Origin: Streptomyces sp. SCUT-3
GTDB lineage: Bacteria > Actinomycetota > Actinomycetes > Streptomycetales > Streptomycetaceae
Direction of reading: 5' to 3'
DNA: 64,000 bases
NCBI RefSeq assembly: GCF_014083985.1
Contig: NZ_CP046907.1
Location: 4,626,501-4,690,500, forward strand
The notes under the pieces: model-generated
The model's input: the letters and a program-made list of their open reading frames with translations, nothing else
Told to the model about the DNA's origin: nothing
The model's database searches: none
In this document: one piece after another, positions 15,172 through 23,475 of the stretch
How positions within the stretch are numbered: the first letter of the stretch is position 1
How the letters are laid out: the number at the start of each line of letters is the position of its first letter
Translations under genes and position numbers: made by a program

Positions 15172-16059
15172 TCAGAGGGCGGCGCGGATCGCCTCGTCGA
15201 TCGCGGGGTGGGCGAAGGCGAAGCCGGAGTCCAGCAGCCGGCGCGGCAGCACCCGCTGACTGCCCAGCACGTCGGAGGAGAAGTCGCCGAGCGCCGCCCG
15301 CAGCACCGGCGCGGGCACGTGCAGCAGCGTCGGCCGCTTCAGCACGCGGCCCATGGCGGCGGTCACCTCGGCGTTCGTCACCGGCTCGGGGGCGGTCAGG
15401 TTCACCGGGCCGGACAGGTCGGAGCGTTCCAGGAGGTGTCTCAGGGCCGCGATCTCGTCGTGCATGGAGATGAAGCTCCAGTACTGGCGGCCGTCGCCGA
15501 GCCGGCCGCCCAGCCCCATGGAGAACAGCGGGAACAGCCGGCCCCACGCCCCGCCCTTCCTGGACACCACCAGTCCGGTGCGGGCGTGCACCACGCGGAT
15601 CCCGGCCTCCTCCGCGGGGGCGGTGGCGCCCTCCCACTCCCGGCAGACGTCGGCGAGGAAGCCCTCGCCGGGCGGGGTGCCCTCGTCCACCGGCCGGCTC
15701 CCGGTGTCGCCGTAGATGCCGATGGCCGAACCGGAGACGAGGACCCGCGGCGGGGCGTCCATGCCGGCGAGGGCCTTCGCCACGGCACCGGTGCCGAGCA
15801 CCCGGCTGTCCCGGATCTCCTTCTTGTACGCGGCGGTCCACCGGTGGTCGCCGACCCCGGCGCCGGCCAGGTGCACGACGGCCTCCGTGCCGGCCAGCCG
15901 TCCGGTGTCCACCTCCTGCCGGGCCGGGTCCCACCGCACCTCGTCCTCGCCGCGCGGCGGCCGGCGCACCAGCCGCAGCACGGTGTGCCCGTCGGAGAGC
16001 AGGGAGCGGACCAGGGCCGAACCGATCAGACCGGACGCGCCGGTGACAGCGATGCGCAT
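15172..16059 (-). CDS. TIGR01777 family epimerase-like NAD(P)-binding protein
   Basis: A protein of 295 residues. MRIAVTGASGLIGSALVRSL is the N-terminal Rossmann site; AVVHLAGAGVGDHRWTAAYK and SGSAIGIYGDTG are conserved in the TIGR01777 (SDR39U) atypical short-chain dehydrogenases, and HDEIAALRHLLER marks the middle domain. C-terminal DUF1731-like residues (VLGSQRVLPRRLLDSGFAF) complete the family. The reaction is not known for certain; members are annotated as nucleotide-sugar epimerase-like. ATG 16059 begins exactly at the Rossmann strand. It is divergent from the GNAT gene at 16156. Confidence 0.9.
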   Translation of the reverse strand: MRIAVTGASGLIGSALVRSLLSDGHTVLRLVRRPPRGEDEVRWDPARQEVDTGRLAGTEAVVHLAGAGVGDHRWTAAYKKEIRDSRVLGTGAVAKALAGMDAPPRVLVSGSAIGIYGDTGSRPVDEGTPPGEGFLADVCREWEGATAPAEEAGIRVVHARTGLVVSRKGGAWGRLFPLFSMGLGGRLGDGRQYWSFISMHDEIAALRHLLERSDLSGPVNLTAPEPVTNAEVTAAMGRVLKRPTLLHVPAPVLRAALGDFSSDVLGSQRVLPRRLLDSGFAFAHPAIDEAIRAAL

Positions 16060-16155
16060 GCGGCCATCCTGCCCCGTACCGGCGGGTCCGCACCCACCGG
16101 CCCGCCGTGCGCGATCGGATACCGGCGGAGGAACGGGCCGTGGCAGGGTGGGCGT

Positions 16156-16656
16156 ATGAACGACGAGGTGATCATCCGGCCTGCGCGGGCCGAGGACGAC
16201 CGGGAACTGGCCGAACTGGACCGCCGCTGCTGGTCCTGGCTGCACGCGGTGCTGCCCCCGTCCCCCGAGGGCAGCCCCTTCTTCCGCAACCCCGGGGACC
16301 ACGAGGACTTCCTGGTGGCCGAGGCGGACGGCAGGCCGGCGGGCTACCTCAAACTGGTGCCGCCCACCCCGCTGGAGTGCAACCGGCACGTCCTGCAGAT
16401 CCAGGGACTGGCAGTCGACACCGCCGTGCGCGGACGGGGCGTCGGACGCGCCCTGCTGGACGCGGCCGCCCGGCGGGCCCGCGAGCGCGGGGCGGTGCGC
16501 CTGACCCTGCGCGTGCTGGGGCACAACGCGCCCGCGCGGCGGCTGTACGAGGCCGCCGGCCTCGTAGTGGAGGGCGTGCTCCCGGGGGAGTTCCTCCTGG
16601 ACGGGAAGTACGTGGACGACGTGCTCATGGGGCGGCGGCTGGACGGGGACGGCTGA
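16156..16656 (+). CDS. GNAT family N-acetyltransferase
   Basis: A protein of 166 residues with a single complete GNAT domain: IIRPARAEDDRELAELD at the start, then IQGLAVDTAVRGRGVGRALLDAA (motif A, acetyl-CoA pyrophosphate loop RGRGVG), then LGHNAPARRLYEAAGLV (motif B). The C-terminal GEFLLDGKYVDDVLMGRRL is the usual last strand of RimI-like members. The substrate cannot be told from sequence; an N-terminal amine of a protein or a small molecule are both possible. Confidence 0.87.
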   Translation: MNDEVIIRPARAEDDRELAELDRRCWSWLHAVLPPSPEGSPFFRNPGDHEDFLVAEADGRPAGYLKLVPPTPLECNRHVLQIQGLAVDTAVRGRGVGRALLDAAARRARERGAVRLTLRVLGHNAPARRLYEAAGLVVEGVLPGEFLLDGKYVDDVLMGRRLDGDG

Positions 16657-16732
16657 CGCAGCGGGCGGAACGGCAGGCCGCAGGCCGCCGGGGGCCGGGG
16701 CCGGGGTCGGGGGCCGGGGGAGCGGGCGGCGG

Positions 16733-17248
16733 TCAGCCGCTGAACCGCTCCCACAGGCGGGGGAAGCGGTCGGCCAGGGCGATCTCGTCCTCGAAGTCCA
16801 CGACCTCGCCCTCGGGTTCCTCGGGCTCCCGGTCGCCGGTGTCGGGCAGCGGCTCGCCGGTCAGCTGCTCGTACGCCTCGTCGGCGGCGTAGCCGAACTC
16901 CTCGGCCTCGCCGTCGGTCTCGGGGTCGAAGTCCGGCACCAGCTCGGCCAGCCGGTCCGGCTCGTGCACGGCGCCCTCGTAGACGCGGCGCCCGCGCGAG
17001 ACGAGCCAGCTGCGGAAGGAGTCGAAGGCGTCGTCGCTGGCCCCGTCGAGCATCACCGCCGCCGCCCCCCACAGGTCCCAGGTGTACGCCCGGCGGTAGC
17101 GGACGGCGAACTGCCGGGCGAAGTCGAGGACGGACTCCGGGTCCAGCTTCAGCAGGCGCCCGACCAGCAGGTCCGTCTGCTCCTCGGGGTCGCCGCCCGC
17201 GGCCTCCCGGGTGCTGTCGACGATCTCCCAGAACTCCGTCTCGTCCAT
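16733..17248 (-). CDS. DUF4240 domain protein
   Basis: A protein of 171 residues. MDETEFWEIVDSTREAAGG opens the DUF4240 domain and DDAFDSFRSWLVSRGRRVYEGAV is its most conserved part. The C-terminal third is strongly acidic (many Glu/Asp). It is probably cytoplasmic and has no catalytic motif. The function is unknown. ATG 17248 is taken because the domain begins at residue 1. It is divergent from the SDR gene; the palindrome at 17345-17375 lies in the 142-bp shared region. Confidence 0.85.
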   Translation of the reverse strand: MDETEFWEIVDSTREAAGGDPEEQTDLLVGRLLKLDPESVLDFARQFAVRYRRAYTWDLWGAAAVMLDGASDDAFDSFRSWLVSRGRRVYEGAVHEPDRLAELVPDFDPETDGEAEEFGYAADEAYEQLTGEPLPDTGDREPEEPEGEVVDFEDEIALADRFPRLWERFSG

Positions 17249-17343
17249 CACCGCTCCAGCATCGGCCCTGGGACGGGTCGCCGCACGTCGTCCGCGCCGC
17301 ACGGGGCCCTCCGGCGCCCCTTCCGCCGCCGCCCGGAATCCTT

Positions 17344-17376
17344 CGGGAAACCCGACAGAAGATGTCGGGTTTCCCG
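17344..17376. promoter_or_regulatory. 33-bp near-perfect palindrome upstream of the SDR gene
   Basis: Arms CGGGAAACCCGACA (17344-17357) and TGTCGGGTTTCCCG (17363-17376) match at all 14 positions around a 5-nt centre. It ends 14 bases before the ATG at 17391. Its length and position suit an operator for a TetR-type repressor of the SDR gene; it could also form a hairpin in the leader RNA. No TetR gene is adjacent. Confidence 0.65.
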
Positions 17377-17390
17377 GGGATCCTCGTCCC

Positions 17391-18317
17391 ATGAACACCA
17401 GCGACACCACCAGTACGCCGCGCGTCGCCCTGGTCGCCGGAGCGACCCGCGGCGGCGGCCGGGCCATCGCCGTGGAGCTCGGCGCCCTCGGCTCGGTCGT
17501 CTACGTCACCGGACGCACCACCGCCGCACGCCGCTCGGAGATGAACCGCCCCGAGACCGTCGAGGAGACCGCCGACCTGGTCACCGCCGCCGGCGGGCAG
17601 GGCATCGCCGTGCCCACCGACCACCTCGACCCCGCGCAGGTGCGCGCCCTCGTCGAACGGATCGACCGCGACCACGGACGCCTGGACGTCCTGGTCAACG
17701 ACATCTGGGGCGGGGACCCGCTCACCGAGTGGGACAAGCCCCTGTGGGAGCACGACCTCGCCAAGGGCCTGCGCTCCCTGCGCCTGGGCGTCGAGACCCA
17801 CCTCGTCACCAGCCACGCGGCCCTGCCGCTGCTGATCCGCCGCCCCGGCGGCCTGGTCGTGGAGATGACCGACGGCACCGCGGAGTACAACGGCACCCGC
17901 TACCGCAAGCCCTTCTTCTACGACCTGGCCAAGAACGCGCCGATCCGCATGGCCTTCGGCCTGGCCGAGGAACTCAAGGAGTACGGCTGCACCGCCGTCG
18001 CCCTCACCCCCGGCTGGATGCGCTCGGAAGCCATGCTGGAGGAGGCGTTCCACGTCACCGAGGAGAACTGGCGCGAGGCCACGAAGCAGGAACCGCACTT
18101 CTGCAGCTCCGAGTCCCCGGCCTACGTCGGACGCGCCGTCGCGGCCCTGGCCGCCGACCCCGACCGCGCCCGCTGGAACGGGCAGTCCCTGTCCAGCGGC
18201 GGACTGGCGCAGGTCTACGGTTTCACCGACACCGACGGCACCCGCCCCGACGCCTGGCGCTACATGGTCGAGGTCACCGAGGCGGGCAAGCCCGCGGACG
18301 ACACCGGCTACCGGTAG
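17391..18317 (+). CDS. Short-chain dehydrogenase/reductase
   Basis: A protein of 308 residues. VALVAGATRGGGRAIAVELGALG is the NAD(P) Rossmann motif (variant GATRGGG for TGxxxGxG). LDVLVNDIWGGD replaces the usual NNAG. The catalytic Tyr/Lys region reads FFYDLAKNAPIRMAFGLAEEL, and a Ser/Thr-type residue precedes it in VEMTDGTAEYNG. The C-terminal part is longer than in classic SDRs. The substrate is unknown. The gene is probably controlled through the palindrome just upstream. It converges on a WYL regulator at 18408. Confidence 0.87.
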   Translation: MNTSDTTSTPRVALVAGATRGGGRAIAVELGALGSVVYVTGRTTAARRSEMNRPETVEETADLVTAAGGQGIAVPTDHLDPAQVRALVERIDRDHGRLDVLVNDIWGGDPLTEWDKPLWEHDLAKGLRSLRLGVETHLVTSHAALPLLIRRPGGLVVEMTDGTAEYNGTRYRKPFFYDLAKNAPIRMAFGLAEELKEYGCTAVALTPGWMRSEAMLEEAFHVTEENWREATKQEPHFCSSESPAYVGRAVAALAADPDRARWNGQSLSSGGLAQVYGFTDTDGTRPDAWRYMVEVTEAGKPADDTGYR

Positions 18318-18407
18318 ACCCCGCGCCGGGCCCCGGCCCGGTTCCCCGCCCGGGCTGCGGCGGCGCGCCGCGCAGTGCGCATCGCGCACCGCCGCGGCCC
18401 GGGCCGC

Positions 18408-19373
18408 TCAGCGGTAGTTCTCCCGCATGCGGTCGGCCGCCCGGGCGAACCGCTCGCGCAGCCCGGCCGGCTCCAGAACCTCTGCCTCCGGGCCCAGCCC
18501 CAGCAGCTGGGAGAACGCCACCTCCTCGCTCTCGACGGGCAGGTCCACGGTCACCCGGCCCCGCCCGTCCGGGTCGCCCGCCTCCGCCAGCGCCTCGTGT
18601 GCCGCCGCCCGGTCGGTGACGTACGGCAGCAGGCGGGCCCCCTCGGCGGTCAGCCGCACCACCACCCGCTCCCTCAGCAGCGACCGGTTGAACTCCTCCG
18701 CCCGCTGCGCCCAGAACTCCGGCAGGTCGAAGTCCGGGTCCCTCACGAACGGCTCCCCGTACGCCGTCACGGCGGTGAACCGGTCCACCCGGTACACCCG
18801 CCACTGCACCGCGCGGCGCGCCACCAGGTACCACACCCCGGCCTTGAGGACGAGCCCGTACGGCTCCAGGTCCCGCACCACCTCGCGCCCGCCGCTCCGG
18901 TAGGAGGCCGACACGCACCGGTCGTCCCACACGGCCCGCGCCAGCGCCGGCAGCAGCTCGGGCGTGCGGGGCTCGTTGAACCAGCCGGGGGCGTCCAGGT
19001 GGAACCGCCGGGCCGCGCTCGACGGGGCGTCGCGCAGGTCCGGCAGCAGCGCGGCCGTCACCTTCAGCCGGGCCGCCGAGGCGACGTCGGCCAGGCCCAT
19101 CTCCCGCAGCGCCTGCGGCACCCCGGACAGGAACAGCGCCTCCGCCTCGGTCCTGCCCAGCCCGGTCAGCCGGGTGCGGTAGCCGTCCACGAGCCGGTAG
19201 CCGCCGGCGCGGCCCCGCTCCGCGTACACCGGCACCCCGGCCTCGGACAGGGCCGCCGCGTCCCGGGCGACGGTGCGCTCGGACACCTCCAGCTCCCTGG
19301 CCAGCTCGGTGCCCGTCATGGAGCCCCGTGCCTGGAGCAGCAGGACGAGGTGGATCAGCCGCGCAGCGCGCAT
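18408..19373 (-). CDS. YafY-type HTH/WYL transcriptional regulator
   Basis: A protein of 321 residues. Residues 1-60 are a winged helix-turn-helix of the DeoR/HTH_11 type (TGTELARELEVSERTVARDAAALSEAG, then YAERGRAGGYRLVDGYR). The middle holds the WYL domain (GLVLKAGVWYLVARR ... WRVYRVDRF), followed by the C-terminal WCX region. WYL domains sense ligands, often nucleic-acid-derived, and such regulators are very common in Streptomyces. A neighbour SDR and a YafY regulator often go together, so control of the SDR gene is possible. Confidence 0.9.
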   Translation of the reverse strand: MRAARLIHLVLLLQARGSMTGTELARELEVSERTVARDAAALSEAGVPVYAERGRAGGYRLVDGYRTRLTGLGRTEAEALFLSGVPQALREMGLADVASAARLKVTAALLPDLRDAPSSAARRFHLDAPGWFNEPRTPELLPALARAVWDDRCVSASYRSGGREVVRDLEPYGLVLKAGVWYLVARRAVQWRVYRVDRFTAVTAYGEPFVRDPDFDLPEFWAQRAEEFNRSLLRERVVVRLTAEGARLLPYVTDRAAAHEALAEAGDPDGRGRVTVDLPVESEEVAFSQLLGLGPEAEVLEPAGLRERFARAADRMRENYR

Positions 19374-19398
19374 ACGGGGCCTCCTGCGGTGGATACGG

Positions 19399-19444
19399 CA
19401 GCGCCCCCGGCCGCCGGCTCAGGAAGCCGGAACCGGGGGCGCTG
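19399..19444 (-). terminator. Hairpin downstream of sucB
   Basis: Outer 12-bp perfect arms CAGCGCCCCCGG (19399-19410) and CCGGGGGCGCTG (19433-19444), with a nested CCGGCT/AGCCGG hairpin inside. It lies 35 bases past the sucB stop and before the WYL gene start. Confidence 0.8.
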
Positions 19445-19478
19445 TGCTGTGCCCTTGGGTGTGCGTACCCTACAGGCC

Positions 19479-21302
19479 CTACAGGCCGAGGTCGCCCTCG
19501 AAGGCGCCCTCCTCCAGGCGGGCCTTGACGGTGCCCAGGAAGCGGGCCGCGTCGGCGCCGTCCACGATGCGGTGGTCGTAGGTCAGGGCCAGGTAGACCA
19601 TGTCGCGGATCGCGATGGTCTCGCCCAGCTCCGGGTGGGTGACCACGACCGGACGCTTGACCGTCGCCCCGATGCCCAGCATGCCGACCTGCGGCTGGTT
19701 GAGGATCGGGGTGTCGAACAGCGCGCCGCGCGAACCGGTGTTGGTCACCGTGAAGGTGCCGCCCGCCAGCTCGTCCGGCTTGAGGCCGCCGTCGCGGGTG
19801 CGGGCCGCCAGGTCCGCGGTCTTCTTGGCGATGCCGGCGAGGTTGAGGTCGCCCGCGCCGTGGATGACCGGGACGAACAGGCCCTTGTCCGTGTCCACCG
19901 CGATGCCGATGTTCTCGACGTCGTGGTAGGTGATCGTGTCGTCGTCGTTGACCTTGGCGTTGACGATCGGGTGGACCTTCAGCGCCTCGGCCGCGGCCTT
20001 GACGAAGAACGGCATCGGGGAGAGCTTGACGCCCTCGCGCGCCAGGAAGCCGGCCTTGGCCTGCTCCCGCAGCCGCATGACGCGGGTGACGTCCACCTCG
20101 ATCACGGTGGTCAGCTGCGCCGACACCTTCAGCGACTCGACCATGTGCTTGGCGATGGCCTTGCGCACACGGGTCATCTTCACCGTCTGGCCGCGCAGCG
20201 GCGACGGGGTGACCGGCGCCGGCTGCTTGGCCGCGGGGGCGGCGGCCGGGGCCTGGGCCGCGGCCCTGGCGGCCTCGGCGGCGGCGAGCACGTCCTGCTT
20301 GCGGATCCGGCCGCCGACGCCCGAGCCCTTGACCGTGGACAGGTCCACGTTGTTCTCGGCGGCGAGCTTGCGCACCAGCGGGGTCACGTACGCGCCCTCG
20401 CCCGCACCGGCGGCGGGGGCCGCCGGGGCCTGCGCGGGAGCGGCCGGGGCCGGCACCGGCTCGGAGGGGACCGGGTACGAGGCGGGCGCGGACTCCTGCT
20501 GCGGAGCCGGGACGGTCGGCGCCTGCGGGGCCGGGGTGGTGGCCGGAGCGGGGGCGGGAGCCTCCTGCTTCGGCGCCTCCTTCGGTGCCTCCGGGGCCGG
20601 GGCCGGGGCCGGGGCCGGGGCCGGGGCCGGGGCCGCAGCCGGAGCCGGGGCGGCGGGCGCCTCGGCCGCGGCCGGCGCGGCACCGGCGGCACCGATGACG
20701 GCGAGCCTGGCGCCGACCTCGGCCGTCTCGTCCTCGTTGACCAGGATCTCCAGCAGGGTGCCGGAGGCCGGGGCCGGGATCTCGGTGTCGACCTTGTCGG
20801 TGGAGACCTCGAGCAGCGGCTCGTCGGCCGACACCTCCTCGCCGACCTGCTTCAGCCAGCGGGTGACAGTGCCCTCGGTGACCGACTCGCCCAGAGCCGG
20901 GAGGAGGACGTCGGTGCCCTCGGCGGAACCGCCGGAGGCATCCGGGGCCGGGGCCTCGGCCCGGGCGGCCGGCGCCTCGGCGGGGGCCGCCTCGGCCTGC
21001 GCGGGCTCGGGCTCGGCGGCGGCCGGGGCCGCCTCCTGGGCCGGGGCCTCGGCGGGGGCGCCGGAGCCGTCGTCGATGACGGCCAGCTCTGCGCCGACCT
21101 CCACCGTCTCGTCCTCGGCGACCTTGATCGAGGCCAGCACGCCGGAGGCGGGGGCCGGGATCTCGGTGTCGACCTTGTCGGTCGACACCTCGAGCAGCGG
21201 CTCGTCGGCCTCGACGCGCTCGCCCTCGGCCTTCAGCCAGCGGGTGACAGTGCCCTCGGACACGCTCTCGCCGAGCGCCGGCAGGGTTACGGAAACCGCC
21301 AT
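19479..21302 (-). CDS. sucB: Dihydrolipoamide succinyltransferase, E2 of 2-oxoglutarate dehydrogenase
   Basis: A protein of 607 residues. Two N-terminal lipoyl domains carry the lipoylated lysine in [15 protein letters not shown] (about residues 30-50 and 160-180). A long Ala/Pro linker follows, then the peripheral subunit-binding domain ([20 protein letters not shown]) and the C-terminal catalytic acyltransferase domain with [19 protein letters not shown] (active His and Asp). It transfers succinyl groups from E1 to CoA in the TCA cycle. It lies 53 bases after lpd in the same direction, so E3 and E2 are coexpressed. The linker is encoded by a pure hexanucleotide repeat (20591-20632). Confidence 0.95.
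   Translation of the reverse strand: MAVSVTLPALGESVSEGTVTRWLKAEGERVEADEPLLEVSTDKVDTEIPAPASGVLASIKVAEDETVEVGAELAVIDDGSGAPAEAPAQEAAPAAAEPEPAQAEAAPAEAPAARAEAPAPDASGGSAEGTDVLLPALGESVTEGTVTRWLKQVGEEVSADEPLLEVSTDKVDTEIPAPASGTLLEILVNEDETAEVGARLAVIGAAGAAPAAAEAPAAPAPAAAPAPAPAPAPAPAPEAPKEAPKQEAPAPAPATTPAPQAPTVPAPQQESAPASYPVPSEPVPAPAAPAQAPAAPAAGAGEGAYVTPLVRKLAAENNVDLSTVKGSGVGGRIRKQDVLAAAEAARAAAQAPAAAPAAKQPAPVTPSPLRGQTVKMTRVRKAIAKHMVESLKVSAQLTTVIEVDVTRVMRLREQAKAGFLAREGVKLSPMPFFVKAAAEALKVHPIVNAKVNDDDTITYHDVENIGIAVDTDKGLFVPVIHGAGDLNLAGIAKKTADLAARTRDGGLKPDELAGGTFTVTNTGSRGALFDTPILNQPQVGMLGIGATVKRPVVVTHPELGETIAIRDMVYLALTYDHRIVDGADAARFLGTVKARLEEGAFEGDLGL
20591..20632. repeat. Seven tandem CCGGGG hexanucleotides inside sucB
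   Basis: The plus strand holds seven uninterrupted CCGGGG units; on the coding strand they give the Ala-Pro dipeptide repeat of the E2 linker. Such a pure repeat is liable to slip by whole units, which would lengthen or shorten the linker without a frameshift, and the G-rich strand has G-quadruplex potential. Confidence 0.9.
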
Positions 21303-21355
21303 TGCTTCAGTTGCTCCTCTGGTTGCTCATCTTCGATGCGTCTGCGTGTCGTCGG

Positions 21356-22744
21356 TCAGTCGTGGGCGTGCAGCGGCTTGCCCGCGAGCGCCAGGTGCGC
21401 CTCGCCCATCGCCTCGTTCTGGGTCGGGTGGGCGTGGATGAGCTGCGCGACCTCGGCGGGCAGCGCCTCCCAGTTGTAGATCAGCTGGGCCTCGCCCACC
21501 TGCTCGCCCATCCGGTCGCCGACCATGTGGACGCCGACCACGGCGCCGTCCTTGACCTGGACCAGCTTGATCTCGCCCGCGGTCTTGAGGATCTGGCTCT
21601 TGCCGTTGCCGCCGAGGTTGTACTTGTAGGTGACGACCTTGTCCGCGCCGTACACCTCCTTGGCCTTGGCCTCGGTGATGCCGACGGAGGCGACCTCGGG
21701 GTTGCAGTAGGTCACGCGCGGCACGCCGTCGTAGTCGATCGGCACCGGCTTGAGGCCGGCCAGCCGCTCGGCGACCAGGATGCCCTCGCCGAAGCCGACG
21801 TGGGCCAGCTGGAGGGTCGGGACGAGGTCGCCGACGGCGGAGATCGTCGGCACGTTGGTCTGCATGTACTCGTCGACCAGGACGTAGCCGCGGTCCATGG
21901 CGACCCCGGCCTCCTCGTAGCCCAGGCCCTGGGAGACCGGGCCGCGGCCGACGGCCACGAGCAGCAGTTCGGCCTCGAAGGTCTTGCCGTTCTCCAGGGA
22001 GACCTTCACGCCGGAGTCGGTGTACTCGACGCCGGAGAAGCGGGAGCCCAGGGAGAAGTTGATGCCGCGCTTGCGGAAGGCGCGCTCGAGGAGCTTGGAG
22101 CTGTTCTCGTCCTCGACCGGGACCAGGTGCGGCAGCGCCTCGACGATGGTCACGTCCACGCCGAAGGACTTCCAGGCGGAGGCGAACTCCACGCCGATCA
22201 CGCCGCCGCCGAGCACCACGGCCGACTTCGGCACGCGGTCCATGACCAGGGCGTGGTCGGAGGAGATGACGCGGTCGCCGTCGATGGCCAGGCCCGGCAG
22301 GGACTTGGGCACCGAGCCGGTCGCCAGCAGGACGTGGCGGCCGGTGTAGCGCTGGCCGTTGACGTCCACCGACGTCGGGGAGGACAGGCGGCCCTCGCCG
22401 GTCACGTAGGTGATCTTGCGGCTGGAGACCAGGCCCTGGAGGCCCTTGTACAGGCGGGAGACGACCCCGTCCTTGTACTTGTTGACCCCGGCCATGTCGA
22501 TGCCCTGCAGCGAGGTCATCACGCCGAACTCGGAGCCCTCGCGGGCGGTGTCGGCGACCTCGCCCGCGTGCAGCAGGGCCTTGGTGGGGATGCAGCCGCG
22601 GTGCAGGCAGGTGCCGCCGAGCTTGTCCTTCTCGATCAGGGCGACGTCCAGGCCGAGCTGAGCGGCACGCAGGGCAGCGGCATAGCCGCCGCTACCGCCT
22701 CCGAGGATCACTAGGTCGAAAACGGTGTTGGCGTCGTTCGCCAC
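21356..22744 (-). CDS. lpdA: Dihydrolipoyl dehydrogenase (E3)
   Basis: A protein of 462 residues. FDLVILGGGSGGYAAALRA is the FAD site, GGTCLHRGCIPTKALL holds the redox disulfide Cys46/Cys51, SAVVLGGGVIGVEFA is the NAD site, and the C-terminal HAHPTQNEAMGEAHLA gives the catalytic His-Glu pair. It reoxidises dihydrolipoamide of the 2-keto acid dehydrogenase complexes with NAD+. GTG 22744 is chosen because GGAGG lies 7-8 bases upstream and the family starts just before the FAD strand. It is upstream of sucB in one operon. Confidence 0.95.
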   Translation of the reverse strand: MANDANTVFDLVILGGGSGGYAAALRAAQLGLDVALIEKDKLGGTCLHRGCIPTKALLHAGEVADTAREGSEFGVMTSLQGIDMAGVNKYKDGVVSRLYKGLQGLVSSRKITYVTGEGRLSSPTSVDVNGQRYTGRHVLLATGSVPKSLPGLAIDGDRVISSDHALVMDRVPKSAVVLGGGVIGVEFASAWKSFGVDVTIVEALPHLVPVEDENSSKLLERAFRKRGINFSLGSRFSGVEYTDSGVKVSLENGKTFEAELLLVAVGRGPVSQGLGYEEAGVAMDRGYVLVDEYMQTNVPTISAVGDLVPTLQLAHVGFGEGILVAERLAGLKPVPIDYDGVPRVTYCNPEVASVGITEAKAKEVYGADKVVTYKYNLGGNGKSQILKTAGEIKLVQVKDGAVVGVHMVGDRMGEQVGEAQLIYNWEALPAEVAQLIHAHPTQNEAMGEAHLALAGKPLHAHD

Positions 22745-23036
22745 GTCACGTCCTCCATGCATGGGTACGCCGGAGCCGGTCTTGCGTTGACCGGGCGGCG
22801 GCTTCGATTCGGCCGCTTGTGCTTGCGCTTTTGTAAAGGTGGCCCTGTCGTGCCGAGACAACATCTTCGCACTTGTCGGAGGCGGACGGGACGCCGGGCC
22901 GGTCCGCGGCGAATCCGTTCTACGCCCCCGGAGGGTTACGCGCGAGTAGGAAATCGGGGCCCTCCGGCGGCGACCCCGGAGTGTCCGCAGGTCCTCGTAG
23001 AGTGGCGCGGTCACGGATGACCAGGGGGAGGGACCA

Positions 23037-23378
23037 ATGGGACTGTTCCGGCGGATCAGGGGAGGCGGGGGTTCGCGGCCGGGCCGCGCCGGGCGCGGGG
23101 ATCTCGCTGAGGGCGAACGCCACCTCACCGACTTCGCCCGCTCGCGGCGGGGAGTGGAGGCCTACGTCGAACCGCAGACCACTGTGACAGCGGTCACAGT
23201 TCTGCTGGTCGCGGGGGACGGGGAGTGGACCAGGCGCCGGGTCCCCGGCGTGCGGGCCGCCCACACCCTGGCCGGGAAGCTCGGCATACCCGCCTACGAC
23301 GCGGCCGTCGTCGGCTACCCGCAGCGGATGCGGGACTACAACCGGCGGCAGAAGGAGCAGGGGGAGCAGAAGGGCTGA
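23037..23378 (+). CDS. Conserved actinobacterial protein of unknown function
   Basis: A protein of 113 residues with a basic, Gly/Arg-rich first 25 residues and then a compact domain: HLTDFARSRRGVEAYVEPQTTVTAVTVLLVAGDGEWTRR, followed by GVRAAHTLAGKLGIPAYDAAVVGYPQRMRDYNRR. There is no signal peptide. Orthologues occur beside pepA and lpd in Streptomyces. The function is unknown; the basic ends could bind nucleic acid, which is only a guess. It is divergent from lpd with a 292-bp intergenic region in which no further gene is seen. Confidence 0.75.
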   Translation: MGLFRRIRGGGGSRPGRAGRGDLAEGERHLTDFARSRRGVEAYVEPQTTVTAVTVLLVAGDGEWTRRRVPGVRAAHTLAGKLGIPAYDAAVVGYPQRMRDYNRRQKEQGEQKG

Positions 23379-23382
23379 CCGG

Positions 23383-23426
23383 CCGGCGCGGCGCGCGGCC
23401 CGGGAGCCGGGACCGCGCCGCGCCGG
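23383..23426. terminator. Convergent hairpin before the pepA 3' end
   Basis: Perfect 13-bp arms CCGGCGCGGCGCG (23383-23395) and CGCGCCGCGCCGG (23414-23426) with an 18-nt loop, between the plus-strand 113-residue gene and the end of pepA. Confidence 0.65.
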
Positions 23427-23475
23427 GCAGTGCGGCGGCCGGACGGTGTGCCCCGCCGGCCGCCGCGACCGGGGG

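Noticed and set aside
18320-18400. GC-rich partial palindromes between the SDR and WYL genes
   Set aside because: Only short arms such as CCGGGC/GCCCGG are seen, which are expected by chance at this GC content; a terminator is likely but cannot be placed with confidence.
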